Shown piece by piece: positions 52,820 to 64,000 of a stretch of DNA of 64,000 bases. Both the position numbers and the translations under genes were made by a program. Position 1 is the stretch's first letter. Each line of letters starts with the position of its first letter. The notes beneath the pieces were generated by a model. The model did not search any database and was not told the origin of the DNA. It saw nothing but the letters and a program-made list of their open reading frames with translations. The DNA comes from Azadirachta indica (Eukaryota; Streptophyta; Magnoliopsida; Sapindales; Meliaceae). Location of the stretch: positions 2,630,663-2,694,662 of the forward strand of contig CM040442.1 of NCBI GenBank assembly GCA_022749755.1, given 5' to 3'.

Positions 52820-53056
52820 AAATAACATTATCATAACTTATCCATATCTTTTTGCACAATTATCATATTCTATCTATTAAAATTGGACATGGATAAATAT
52901 CTGCAAAAATGATGTCCGTTGTCATCCCTATTTATGTTTAAAACCTTGATTTGGTAGAAAATCAATTGGAATAAGATACCAGCAAGCGCTACATATGCTG
53001 GAATGAGATGCTAACAAAAGAGAAAATCAAAAGAAAACGTTAACTCTGATATCATG
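52820..53056. repeat. Direct repeat of about 250 bp, copy 2
   Basis: Second copy of the 52130-52384 segment at an offset of about 690 bp, with roughly one difference in every eight to ten bases by eye. It contains GATGTCCGTTGTCATCCC, which read on the minus strand is the GGGATGACAACGGACATC motif of a widespread plant repeat. Confidence 0.75.
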
Positions 53057-53699
53057 TAAAAAAATATTAGAATTTTTTTTATATTTCTTGTTAATAAAAA
53101 AAATATGATACAAGGGACTTTATATAAGCTTCACAGTACAAATTGAAAAGAAAAGAAAATATTTTCAAAAGAATTAGGGTAAGAATCATCCAAAAATATT
53201 TATATATTTCATATTTTAACAATTATAATATAATAGATTTCTTTTCTTACCAACAGTCACATCTTATTAAAATGAAAAACTAAATTGTTCGAAAGACATA
53301 AATAGATAAACAACTATTAAAGGCTTATCATATAAAATCGTCAATAACTAATAGTTCGTTTATATATGTATTTAAATTAGTTTCAAAGTATTTGTTAAAA
53401 GATTATTCATATTCACTCTAAATCGAACTCTTCTTAATAATTTCGATCCCTTACTACGTGATAATAACCAAAGAAAATTAAAGACGCGCTTAATGTGTAG
53501 ACAATTTTGTTATTAATTCAATACCCAAAAGAGATGGTGTTGAGTACAGAAAACAAAACATCCTTGTTTTTAAAGTAAATATTCATTTCAATAATCAAAC
53601 AGAACATTTTACAAATACAAGGTTTGTTTATAAATAAATTTGTAAATATTCTGATCAATTTATATATGAATTATGCATTGCAAATATTTAGTAAATACA
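53057..53699. other. AT-rich intergenic region
   Basis: I see nothing supportable in this stretch. It is A/T-rich with no long frame in any direction. Confidence 0.5.
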
Positions 53700-55150
53700 A
53701 TTATGGAGAAAATATGATTGGACACGTGGCAAAGCATTAACCTATAAGAATCCCAGTCAACGTCCTAAGAAATGACCAACCTCACTACTACCTTAGCATG
53801 GAGTGAGCTAAGAGCCCTCTTCACATGCATGCAGACAAGGTAAGACCCACCTTGAATTGGGCACCCCGCTGTATATCAACAAGCATTCACCAATAGTGAA
53901 CATCACCTCACATGACCATATACCATGCACGTGCACAAAACGTGACGTATACCATGATACATATTATAAACGTGTCCATATACCATGACACATATGAGAA
54001 TTGTAACCATATACTGTAGCACAAATGAAGGGGAAAAAGAAATACCCTTATTACTCTAATGCACCTAAGAATGTCTAAACATGTTCTTGGAAGCATGGCA
54101 ACAGCCCCTCAACCCTGGTGAGCAAGGAAGTATCTCGATGCCTAAGTATACTTGGAATTGCCTCAGCTCACCTTCAATGACCACCATGCCATGTTCCCCC
54201 AACGAGAATATTCCTCAAGGGACCACTAAATGAAGGACAGATAACCCTTAAATTTGCAAAGAACATATTGCATTGGAGCTAGCAATGAGCAACATCTGAT
54301 CATGTCAGGGAATAGGCAAATACCAAATGGTGCACCTAAAAAGGCGGGACAATACAATCTTTTGAGCCAATGAAAGATGGCCATGTAGCAAGATAGCTCT
54401 TGGGTGAGGCAAAGACGCTTACCTTGGCTTGCCACTTATCATGGTAATAAGGCATAAATAGAGGCAAATGAAGAGATGCCACGTGGGAAAGGCAAAATGG
54501 AATTAAGGGAACATTTATTAACCAATCATATCCAAGTATGGCCTTACACATAAAAAGCACACTTTTTCCTAGGTCTAGAGAGTTTTTCAAGAAATTTCCT
54601 CTAGGTTTTACATTAATCACTCTCTCAAAAATAGAAAACATTAACCCTTTCAAAGAAGACACATACAAACCCTTTTTCTTAAGGCCATTCACCTAGGAAT
54701 CATCTTCATTAATGTCTTCAAGGATAATTTCTAGCCAAAGGTCACTCACTAGACAGTCCACGTTTTGTCTCCCTTGACTTGACCACCTTCTCGTAGTTCA
54801 TTCTAAGCTATTAGATACCCTTTACTGTACTTCATTCCTCGTCCTTTGTCACATAACTTGAATTAGGCATTAGAGAAGAGTCGTCAAAGAGGCAACTCTT
54901 GGTTTGAGCTTTGCTTTGGTTACAAATTAGTCGAGCTTGAGCTAGGAGGTAGCAGAGCAGGAGTTGATTCTTGGTTAAAGGGAGTTAAGATACTAATTCC
55001 AGCATTTCTAGTAATTTCTGATGAGTAGTTCTATTGGTTGGCTTAGGATCATCATACCTACTGAGCGAGGACATAGACTAGATGCAGACCAGCTGACCAC
55101 GTTATCATCTTCTTGAGCCACAGAAGATAGTTAGCAAATTTCCCGCATCA
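53700..55150 (+). mobile_element. LTR-like retrotransposon remnant or solo LTR
   Basis: This block is richer in G and C than its flanks and lacks coding potential. It has the look of a plant retrotransposon LTR: a TATA-like CATAAATAGAGGC at about 54453, followed downstream by a CA-rich leader (ATCACTCTCTCAAAAATAG) and an end resembling TTCCCGCATCAACA near 55150. Four spaced copies of an ATATACCATG-type motif lie at about 53915, 53946, 53976 and 54006. I could not find a matching second LTR, precise TG...CA ends or a target duplication, so the boundaries are approximate. Confidence 0.4.
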
Positions 55151-57314
55151 ACAAATACTATTACTAACATACTAATCAATAGAAGAGAAATACAGTGCAT
55201 ATCATACACCTTCACATAGCCTAGAGGATATGGTTAATTAACAATAAACACTATAACTTTGAGCTTTACAAAAAATCTCCGTTTAGCTCTTTCAATTTTT
55301 TCTCAATTGTTATTGTTAATTTAATGATATAATAAGTTATATATAGAGATCTAACTTGTAAAGACTTCATATTTAAAAGGAAGATACTCAATAACATGAC
55401 TTCATATTTAAAAAGAAGTTACTCAATAACACAACAAAATTTTCAAATTTAAGATGAAAGGATTTGAAATCCAAAAAAAAGTTAAAAATCAATGCAACAC
55501 AAATATAATAAAATTAACAAACAATACCACACATCTAAATTGATTTTCAGATGAAAAATGAACACTGTGAATATAGATATATGTAGAAGTCTATTCACCT
55601 TAAAGAATTAAAAGTTGTGGAGATGAAAGTTAAAAAGAATTTTTACTAAAAAGGATTGGTCGCTCTCCTTTCAATCTCGTGGAAAAAAAATGTGCAAACG
55701 CGGTTTTGTTGGGTTTTGAAAAAAAGAGTTTTCTAAAAAGAAGAGAGGAAAAAGTTAGCGAAAGAAAAGATTAGTTAAGTTTGAATTTCATTTTACTTCT
55801 TTTTATTTTTTTTCTCTCTTTCTATACTCTTCACGGTTTTCTATATATATTTTTTATATATAGGGTAGGATCAATTGTCTCTTTTTTTACACAAAATCTT
55901 ACATCTAATTCTTAATCCTACCACATATATATTTATACATAGTCATTAATTAAACATTAATTTATACAAAATCAGTAACTCATTTTTTTTAATACAAAAT
56001 CTTACATTAATTTTAAACCATTGGATATAAACACATCTAATGGTTGAGATTGCATCTAATTATGTAATTAATATATAATTAATGCATATGTCAGATACAA
56101 CCATTGAATGTGTATTTATTTAATAATTTATAATTAATATAAGATTTTATGTAAAAAAAAAAAAACTGTTTGATCTTATCCCATATTTATATATATATAT
56201 AATACATGCACTTTTGCGTTTTCTGAAAAATTATTAATGATACATTTTTTTTTTTCCATTGCAGTCTTGAAAGAGAATTGGTGAAGAAATCCCATCGACA
56301 TCATATCATGATTACATTTACGCCCTTGTTCTGATCGAAGAAGGTACCTGCTATATATTCCTGATCAGTTCAGGCCGATCATGGCTTGGTAGAAATTAAT
56401 TAAATCCGTGGAAAAGTGCATTTGTGGACATGTTGAAAATCGAGAAGAAGAGATGGTAGAAATTAAATTATAACAGCTGAAAGAATCAACGCTTGTTGGA
56501 AATTGGGATTAAAATATGCTACCTAGCTCATTCTCATTCCCATCAATTCTTGCAACTTTAATATTCGTTATGAGTTATCAAGCGAGCTCACTTGCATTGC
56601 ATTTGCATGCACGAATATCTCCTCCAGCTTAATTTATGTTTTGAATGAGGTAGCTAGCAACCCGAAACAAGCTAGGTTTCAGCTCTAAACCAAATTTATA
56701 TTAGGTTACAGCTATATAACAGTCGATGATCCCATCTCCTAATTAGTTCCGGCCATATACAAATATATATATATATATATACACAAATGCTTTGATGATT
56801 TGATCCGTCGCCCTATTCTGACCGAGAACTAGTGTAGATATAGAAAATAATAACTATAAAAGCATTCATACAAATGAAACTAAATTACTAGCTGGCTTCA
56901 AGTCCAATTAATAATATTGCGTGTGCTTTTGCTGATGATCAACTGTTCCATATAATCAAATTAATAATTATGAAAAGAGTCCCAAATAATCCTCCAACCA
57001 GGATCAAACCGGCACACATGATGACAAGTCAATACATATTATTATTAACTAAGCTTCGAGAAGAGATGCCAAGAGTCAAAAGGAAATGCCAACCGACTAC
57101 CGACAGAAAGCCTTTGCAACAGCCAATCTGTCATTGTCTCATAACAAAATTGAAAAAAAAAAAGAAGAAAAAGCCACATGGCGTGCAACGCGTCTTCTTC
57201 TTGTTAAGCATGATAGCTAGCGTTATATTTTTATAGTTTCTCTGAAATTAAAACCAAACAATTTTATGAAATAAAGATAATTTATATAAATTTATATAAA
57301 GATTTTAATCTTTG
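55151..57314. other. AT-rich intergenic region
   Basis: No recognised gene. An 88-codon frame at 56970-57236 contains a poly-lysine run that comes from a simple A-rich tract, and it resembles no family. Short TA runs occur near 55850 and 56763. Confidence 0.5.
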
Positions 57315-57330
57315 CTTCTTCTTCTTCTTC

Positions 57331-57384
<54 letters not shown>

Positions 57385-57403
57385 TATTATTATTATTATT
57401 GAC
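57315..57403. repeat. CTT then ATT compound microsatellite
   Basis: About five CTT units are followed by more than twenty ATT units with one interruption near 57381. Confidence 0.95.
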
Positions 57404-60017
57404 TTTATACGACTTTACACTGTTTTTGATGTATGAATTATATAATTCATGGGTGTCCTTGTCTTTCCCATGGCTTGATAACACGTATTTGACACATGTC
57501 TATCCTTGATAATATGTTATAACACCTGTCACCATTTCTTACATTTTGATTAGGTACTAGTTCACAATAATTAAGTTTAAGTTAAAATAATTAACTATAT
57601 TTTGATGCAGCCATCTCAGTACAATCTTAGACGCACTTAAACTATGAAGAGTATAACCAAAGACATGAATTACTCCATGATATATTAATAATTATTTCAT
57701 CTAAATTCTATCTCGCACTTTATTGGATTTTATTAGTAGCTTAAGAATTTGGTTTCCAATTTTGTACCGTATTAGGTCCATTTAAATTATCAAGTTAATA
57801 ATTAATATGCATAAAAAATAAAATAAAAACTTATCGACTTAACAATTAACGTGGTTAAATTTAATTAACACAAGAAAAATTAAAAATGAGTTAACTGATT
57901 CTTTCAACTGTTTTAAGATTTGACAAATTTGTATAATATCAAAGTCTACATGCATATATATATAGATATATATATATATATATATATAGCTTTGGTAATC
58001 AACAACTCATTCTTATTCATCACTTGCTTTCACTCTTTTATTGATATTATTTATTTGTTTATTTATAAGATTTATAAGATTTTTGTTTGAAAAATTCTCA
58101 TAATTACTCTGAAAGATATGGAAGGCTGTTAGCTATTTTTTTTTTCCTTGACTTTTTTAAAAGAAGATTAAAAGTTTTTAGTAGTTAATTTAATTATTTA
58201 TATTTAATTAATAAACCATATAAATATTTATATTTAACAAACTAATAGTTTTAGATTAAAATTCACTATATTTCAATGCTGAAAATTTTAATTTGATGTG
58301 TGAAGAATTGTTTGTCCTTTTTTAAAGAAGGCATCACGTGAAAATTTCATACATGGTGTAGAGTTGAATATGGGCCGTGCCTTTCCGTGTGTGGCCCACG
58401 CAAGAAAACAGAGGCTAGCTTTAATGGCAACCACTACTTATCTTCGTCAAGAATCTAATCTTATATATTAATATTATAAAAAGAATAATGAATAGACCCT
58501 CCCCTCCCCTCCCCTCCCCTTCCCTTCCTTCTCCCCATGATCAAGATGGTTCAACATATATACATATAAATCACGCATATTGAAGATAAAAAGAGTTTTT
58601 CCGCCAGATTATTCCTTAGTTTCTAAGTTGTATGCATCCTTAACTACCATAAGATGTATGCCTCCTTAACTACCATGATTTTTTAGAACTCTGACTCATG
58701 TTTGTTTTTTTCCCAATTACTGACATTTTACCAATAAAAAATATACCAGCAGGTTGCCAAATTTGAGTTCATAAAAAGGTTATTTCTAGTCTTTATTAAT
58801 ATCTTACAATAAAAAATTATCAAGACTTTGTCAAATTTGAGTCCATAAAAAATTGTATGATATATCTACTCCCTAACTGATATTTTACGTTAAACTTCAA
58901 TTCTACGGAATTTTATCAAATTTGAGCTCTTTATCAAACATTTATGATTACTTTGTTAAATTTGAGTTCATGAAACATTATTTTTAATTTTCCACTTCCA
59001 AAATTTTAAAAAAAAAAAATCTAAAAAAAATACTCTAAATATATTAGAAGTTATAGCTTTTTTCATTCCATGTATACAAGGATGGTTACCGCTAGCATCA
59101 GATTTGATGACTCGATGCCTTTAGTTATATACCATCCCACAGAAGCAAACTATATTGTAATTTTAATTTATTTTTTGAAGTGAAGTAAGGTGAAAGTAAG
59201 AAATAATACTGTTTTGATTGCCTCTCATTCCTACTCCATGCCATTGCCAAGTATATCTATATTCTCTGGGCTCGGGTCCGAATCTGACATTGACTGTTTT
59301 GTCTGTCTCTACTGTAACATAATCCAAAATGTCCAATTCTGTAATTGTAATTATCTAAGCATGATTTAGCAGTTCACATTCCCAAATCTAATTCTTCAAA
59401 TTCTGTTAAATTATTGATTTACGGTTACAGAGACAGTAGATGTAAGTAATGCAAATACTACTGCAGGTAGATGAAAAAGTAAAACTACAAATGAAATCAA
59501 CATCTTTATTTACGACGAGATTCCTGTGACTGACCCGAGTGACTCAGTAGCCGTTAATAACGGCCAAATTTTACTACTACCTACAACTTTTTCTTTAGTC
59601 TTGAAATTAATCAATCATTGATTGAACCTTTTAAAGGGAACCAATCTCTCTCACCATATCATCATCATGAAAGCTACTTCCCTTTAACCATTCTTAAATC
59701 TTTTATTTTATAACACAAAGCGTGTAAGTCTAGTGAAAACTACTTGGTATTTATTTATTAGGAGTTTTTCAAGGAAAGAAAACAATCATTAATTAAAAAA
59801 TACAGCATATACAGTTGATACACCTACCAAGATCGTATTTTTCTCTGTTATTTCACTTTAGTGTAAAACAGAGACGAGACGATAAAATATCAAAGGGCAA
59901 GGCGTAGGCATTCTGTGGCTTTGGATTCTTCTGGCAAATCGTGCCTGCCAGCTTTCACTTGGGTTTGGCTAAATAGCTGTTATATATTACTAAAAATTCT
60001 TAATAAAAACCAAAAAA
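57404..60017. other. Intergenic region with simple repeats, upstream of the receptor kinase
   Basis: No gene is seen. It includes a TA run at about 57954-57988 and a CCCCT run at 58498-58520. Short stretches resembling CAAATTTGAGT(T/C)CATAAAAA recur near 58758, 58838 and 58916-58970, suggesting a diffuse local duplication. The final part is presumably promoter of the SRF-type gene. Confidence 0.5.
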
Positions 60018-60019
60018 AA

Positions 60020-60126
60020 TATATATAAAGGTTTAATCAGTCAAGGGAGAAAAAAGGTCTTGGACTCACAAAGCCGTTTTTGGCTTTCTGGGTTGTGATA
60101 GTTTTCGGAGAGAAAAAGATAGCGAG
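60020..60126 (+). promoter_or_regulatory. Core promoter and 5' leader of the SRF-type receptor kinase
   Basis: TATATATAA at 60020-60028 lies about 100 bases before the start codon. The leader holds a small inverted repeat, AAAGCC at 60070-60075 and GGCTTT at 60082-60087, which could form a short hairpin. Confidence 0.45.
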
Positions 60127-63100
60127 ATGGTGGAGAACTGGAAGAGGTTGTTTTTGCCAGTGTTGGTGGTAGTCTGCATTTTGGGATGGACACCCCGTTT
60201 CATCAATGCTGCCACAGATCCATCAGATGGTGAGTCTTCCTTGATCCATCTCCCACTTTTGATGGATTTTATATCTCTGGTGTACTTTTGCTTCTTTTCA
60301 GATTTAAAAGATTTGCATGTGCTAATCTCTAGCTAAATCTGCATTTTTTTTGTGGCTTTCTGACTGCTACTCATATTATGTCTTCATTTTGGTCTAATGG
60401 CCCTGCTTACTACTTATGGCTAATGAAGACTGCTTTGATGCATTTGTAAATTTGCTTCTTTTTCTTTAATATTCTTGCTTATTCTGCTTTTAAACTCTTC
60501 TAAGACGCAGAAAGTTTGCTCTTTTAATAGATGCAATTGATTTAAGGAATTAAAGCTCTTTTTTCCTTCCTTTTCCTTTTTGTGTTTGTATGGTCTGCTG
60601 CAAGTTTCGGCTGTTGGCTCTATATCCTTGAACTCTGATCAGTCCTATTCTTCCCTGTGTCAATTAAAAGAACCGTTTTTAAAATGAAAAAAAAAATTAG
60701 TTAATCTTTCAGGTAATTAAACGACATTTTCGGCTAGTTGTAGCTTATCTGTTAGAATTCCAGTTATGGCATTGCTAACTTTCCAATAAAATCGTTCAAT
60801 TGCATTTGTGTGTTGATACCTTTTGAATCTGATGTGTGACGATAAGGATGCTGGCCAATTACTTTTTGGAAGTTTAAGCATGTAAGCTTTTAGCTTCTTC
60901 CTGTAGGACACTAATGGATGAATGTGTAAGAGTGCGAGACTGATTACTATGTGAGGTTAGCTGGAGTTTTTTTTTGTAGATAATTGTTAATTGCTTAAAT
61001 GACTCAACAGTTAAGTTGTGAGAATTAGACAAGCTCATAGATTTAGCAAGTAGTAATTAAGGTTCCATATGCAACATAGAAAGGAAATATTTCTGCTGGT
61101 TTCTCATGTTTAATGAGCCTAAACATCTTTCCTCTAGTTCATATGTTGAATGTTTTTCCTATGGGATTTGTTCTTTTCTTATTGATGGCACTTGCTTTAC
61201 CTTTTCCGTTGAGAAACCAAAAATAATGTCTCCTTGTCCTGCTGTTTTTCCTTTGCCCCTTGTGGCTTTGCACCATAAATATGTTAAATACATTTATCTG
61301 TGTGAAAGAAAAAACCCTGAGAATACTGATGTTGCTCTCAAACTTTTAGACAGAAAATACAAATTTTGAATCAGATTATTGTAAATTCTTATGTATACAA
61401 TTTCTTTCTAATTACCTTATATGAGTAGATGATATTATTCACTGGCCATGACATTTTAGAAATAGATGTGGAAAAGTTTTCAAACTAGTTTATCAATTCA
61501 GTTTTAGATTCTCGATGGCTTAAATGAAGTTATCCTACTTATTGCTTCCTTGTGCATGCAGCCTCTGCTCTGAAGGTCATGTACAGCAGTTTAAATTCAC
61601 CAGGTCAGTTAACCCAGTGGAGCGCAAGTGGCGATGATCCATGTGGGCAATCTTGGAAAGGGGTTGTTTGCTCAGACCAGCAAGTCACAGAACTGTGATC
61701 TTCTTTCCCTTTTGTTTCTTCTTGTATGTCGCTTTCAGTTGTGATCATCAATTCTGAATTTGGATATATATTCTATTGTTTTTTATCAGAAAATTATCGG
61801 GTCTTGGACTCTCTGGATCAATGGGTTACCAGCTATCAAGTTTGACAGCGTTAACCAACCTGTAAGATCAATAATCTTATGCTTTTGTTCTTCTTTCTTC
61901 AAGAAGTTGGTGAACTTCAATTGCAGATGATATAGATCTTCAATATTTTGGTTAATTCTTATAAGTAGGTTTAAATATATACTTATTTTGGTGTTTTGCT
62001 TTGATGAAATCTTGCAGAGATATGAGCAATAATAATCTTGGAGGCGACATTCCTTATAGTCTACCTCCAAACTTACAGAGATTGTACGTTTTATATATGC
62101 ATTAGTTTCCTATTTTTGTTATTCATTTCTGATTTTATGATGATATACATTTCTTTTTTATTTGAAAGGTGTGATTGCTTAGATTAGCTTTTCCTTTTCC
62201 ATACATAGGAATCTTGGCAACAATCAATTTACAGGAAACGTTCCGTACTCGGTTTCCCAAATGAAATCTCTTAAGTATCTGTGAGTAGCTTTGCAGTTAA
62301 TTGCTTTGCACAAAAAATAGCTAGATCAAGGCTAAGACCCTTTAGTTTTAGTTTATGTATTCACTTATCTTTTAATTGTTTTGGGTGTAGAAACATTGGT
62401 CACAACGGACTTCAAGGTCAACTGAATGATATGTTTGGAGAGCTTTCTTCTCTGTCTACATTGTGAGATCTTCACCTCACCCTCTTGCAATAACACTATC
62501 AGCAAATCTTTGAAGATTTTACTATTAACAGCCCATTTGAGATCTCTGTCATTTCTTCCTCAAATTTCTGTTAAATAATCCCCTGGGCTACTGCTGAAAT
62601 CTGTTCTTTTCAAAAGTGTTTACTACCTCCTCAAGTTGGTCTTCCTGAAAGACCTAGTGATGGTATGTGTAATCTGTGTTTCAGGGATCTCTCTTTCAAT
62701 TCTCTCACCGGCAATCTTCCTCAGAGTTTTAGCTCCCTTTCAAGCCTGAAATCGCTGTAAGTGGTTAAGAGATTGTGTTATGTGGTATATATATTTCAAA
62801 TTTATTGTTTTTGACTCCCCTTATTTCTTCTATCCATCCTTGTGTAGGTATTTGCAGAACAACCAGTTTACGGGTCCTATTGATGTTCTTGCCAATCTAC
62901 CCCTTGATAATCTGTGAGTAAACCAGCTTATCAATGAACACAAAAAATTCATATCTATCCTTTCCACACTTGTGCCCTAAAATATAACTGCTGAGATATT
63001 TTTATTTGTGTTGCTTAGGAATGTCGCAAATAATCATTTTACTGGCTGGATTCCTGAACAGTTGAAAAACATCAATTTGCAGTAAGCATTTTGTAGTATT

Positions 63101-63899
63101 ATCAATTGCATGGTTGTTCTTCCTTTGTAAAGATTAAAAGTTTCTGGCTATCTGAATTGGATCTGTGACAGGAAAGATGGTAACACTTGGAACTCTGGGT
63201 CTGCCCCTCCGCCTCCACCTGGTACACCTCCGGCTGGAAAAAATAGTCCAAAACACAAATCTGATAGCAATAACAGCCCATCAGAAAGTGATGGAAGCAA
63301 GAAATCAGGTATAGGCGGTGGCGGTATAGCAGGAATACTGATTTCCATCTTTGTTGTTGGGGGAATAGTGGCATTCTTTTTGGTGAAGAGACGATCTAGA
63401 AAGTCATCCTCAGATATAGAAAAGCTTGACAATCAGCCCTTCGCTCCTCTTGCTGCTTCTAATGAAGTACAAGGTAATCATATTTTAATCTATGTCCTCA
63501 TTTCTGTTTTCATCTTCCAACTGTGCTCTGAGTTCTTATCCATTGATGGCCTAGTTTTTCTCTCTTGATTTTTTAATGTTAATGTATGTTTTATTGTAAA
63601 ATTATATTGCAGAAATGAAATCTGTGCAGACAACTTCCTCTGCCATGGACACAAAGAAATTTGACACCATGGCCTCAATAAATCTACGACCCCCACCAAT
63701 TGATCGTCATAAATCATTTGATGAAGAAGATTTTTCAAATAAGCCTGTTGTTGTCAAGAAAACTGTTACAGCTCCCACAAATGTGACATTATATTCAATA
63801 GCTGACCTGCAGATGTCTACTGGCAGCTTCAATGTTGAAAACCTTCTTGGTGAGGGCACTTTTGGGCGTGTTTACCGAGCACAATTTGATGATGGGAAG
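60127..63899 (+). CDS. SRF6: STRUBBELIG-family LRR receptor kinase, SRF6/SRF7-like (5' part only)
   Basis: Eleven exons (60127-60229, 61562-61694, 61790-61861, 62018-62083, 62209-62280, 62391-62462, 62685-62756, 62848-62913, 63019-63081, 63172-63473, 63613-63899) read through 436 residues and run off the window in an intron. The order is a signal peptide (about 1-28), a SUB-type Cys pair in [14 protein letters not shown], leucine-rich repeats, a proline-rich hinge ([11 protein letters not shown], 250-260), a transmembrane segment (about 291-311), a basic stop-transfer KRRSRK, a juxtamembrane [14 protein letters not shown] block, and the glycine loop GEGTFGRV starting the kinase domain (420-427). 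The LRR exons are 72, 66 or 63 nt, one repeat per exon, as is typical of LRR receptor genes. Members act at the plasma membrane. STRUBBELIG itself has an atypical, probably inactive kinase, but the catalytic part of this one lies outside the window. SRF6/SRF7 is favoured over other SRFs by the LRPPPIDR block and the N-terminus. Confidence 0.92.
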
Positions 63900-64000
63900 G
63901 TATATTTCCTTGCCTATTAAACCAGTTGCCATGTCAATTTGAGGATCTGGTACTAATTTCTTGATTCTTGTGTCATTTTCTTTTTTGTTCATATCCTAGT
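63900..64000 (+). other. Intron of the SRF-type gene at the window edge
   Basis: A GTATAT donor follows the glycine-loop exon. The intron continues past the end of the window, so the rest of the kinase domain is outside it. Confidence 0.8.

Noticed and set aside
56970..57236. Basic 88-codon ORF with a lysine run
   Set aside because: The lysine run is a poly-A tract, there is no family resemblance, and no promoter or splice context supports it.
57312..57509. Poly-leucine/isoleucine ORF
   Set aside because: It is a translation of a CTT/ATT microsatellite.
63102..63432. Overlapping minus-strand ORFs of about 90 codons opposite the receptor kinase
   Set aside because: They are shadows of the proline-rich hinge and transmembrane exon on the plus strand, where splice phases and family motifs are clear.

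Overview
The window is nuclear DNA from a flowering plant, most likely a eudicot and probably a rosid. The genes are intron-rich with canonical GT/AG plant splice sites, intergenic DNA is very AT-rich with many microsatellites, and every recognisable protein belongs to a land-plant family. The species cannot be named from the sequence alone.

Layout. (1) 1-4.5 kb is AT-rich intergenic DNA with one GC-rich, promoter-like block at 300-730. (2) 5.1-7.4 kb (+) is a complete five-exon Aux/IAA repressor of the IAA26 type, with a CT-rich leader. (3) 10.8-12.7 kb (-) holds the last five exons of a hexokinase. It carries a 2-base frameshift and loses its 5' exons at a 100-N assembly gap, so it is annotated as a broken or partial gene. 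(4) 12.8-32.5 kb is a tandem array of nearly 20 kb, the most unusual part of the window. Its first 11 kb is a higher-order repeat of about 191 bp, and each unit is made of nine 20-25 bp sub-repeats. A variant higher-order zone follows, then plain 20-21 bp monomers that decay into ordinary AT-rich DNA. A retrotransposon gag fragment lies inside it. (5) 32.5-36.9 kb is AT-rich, transposon-derived DNA. (6) 37.6-45.2 kb (+) is a complete 21-exon P3A proton pump of the AHA10/PH5 type. (7) 45.9-48.7 kb (-) is a complete five-exon class-3 lipase of the oil-body lipase OBL1 type, convergent with the pump. (8) 50.2-50.8 kb (-) may be a small transcription unit with a TATA box, a CT-rich leader and a 40-48 residue ORF. 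(9) 50.8-60.0 kb is repeat-rich intergenic DNA with an LTR-like block and a duplicated 250-bp segment. (10) 60.1 kb to the window end (+) is the first eleven exons of a STRUBBELIG-family LRR receptor kinase of the SRF6/SRF7 type, running off the edge.

The genes do not form a pathway. They are ordinary neighbouring plant genes acting in auxin signalling, sugar phosphorylation or sensing, vacuolar proton pumping, lipid hydrolysis and receptor signalling. Four are structurally intact as far as they can be followed. The hexokinase fragment is the exception, and it sits directly beside the gap and the tandem array. The candidate for something undescribed is that array: a local, gene-flanked macrosatellite whose full history, from monomer to higher-order unit, is laid out in one direction.
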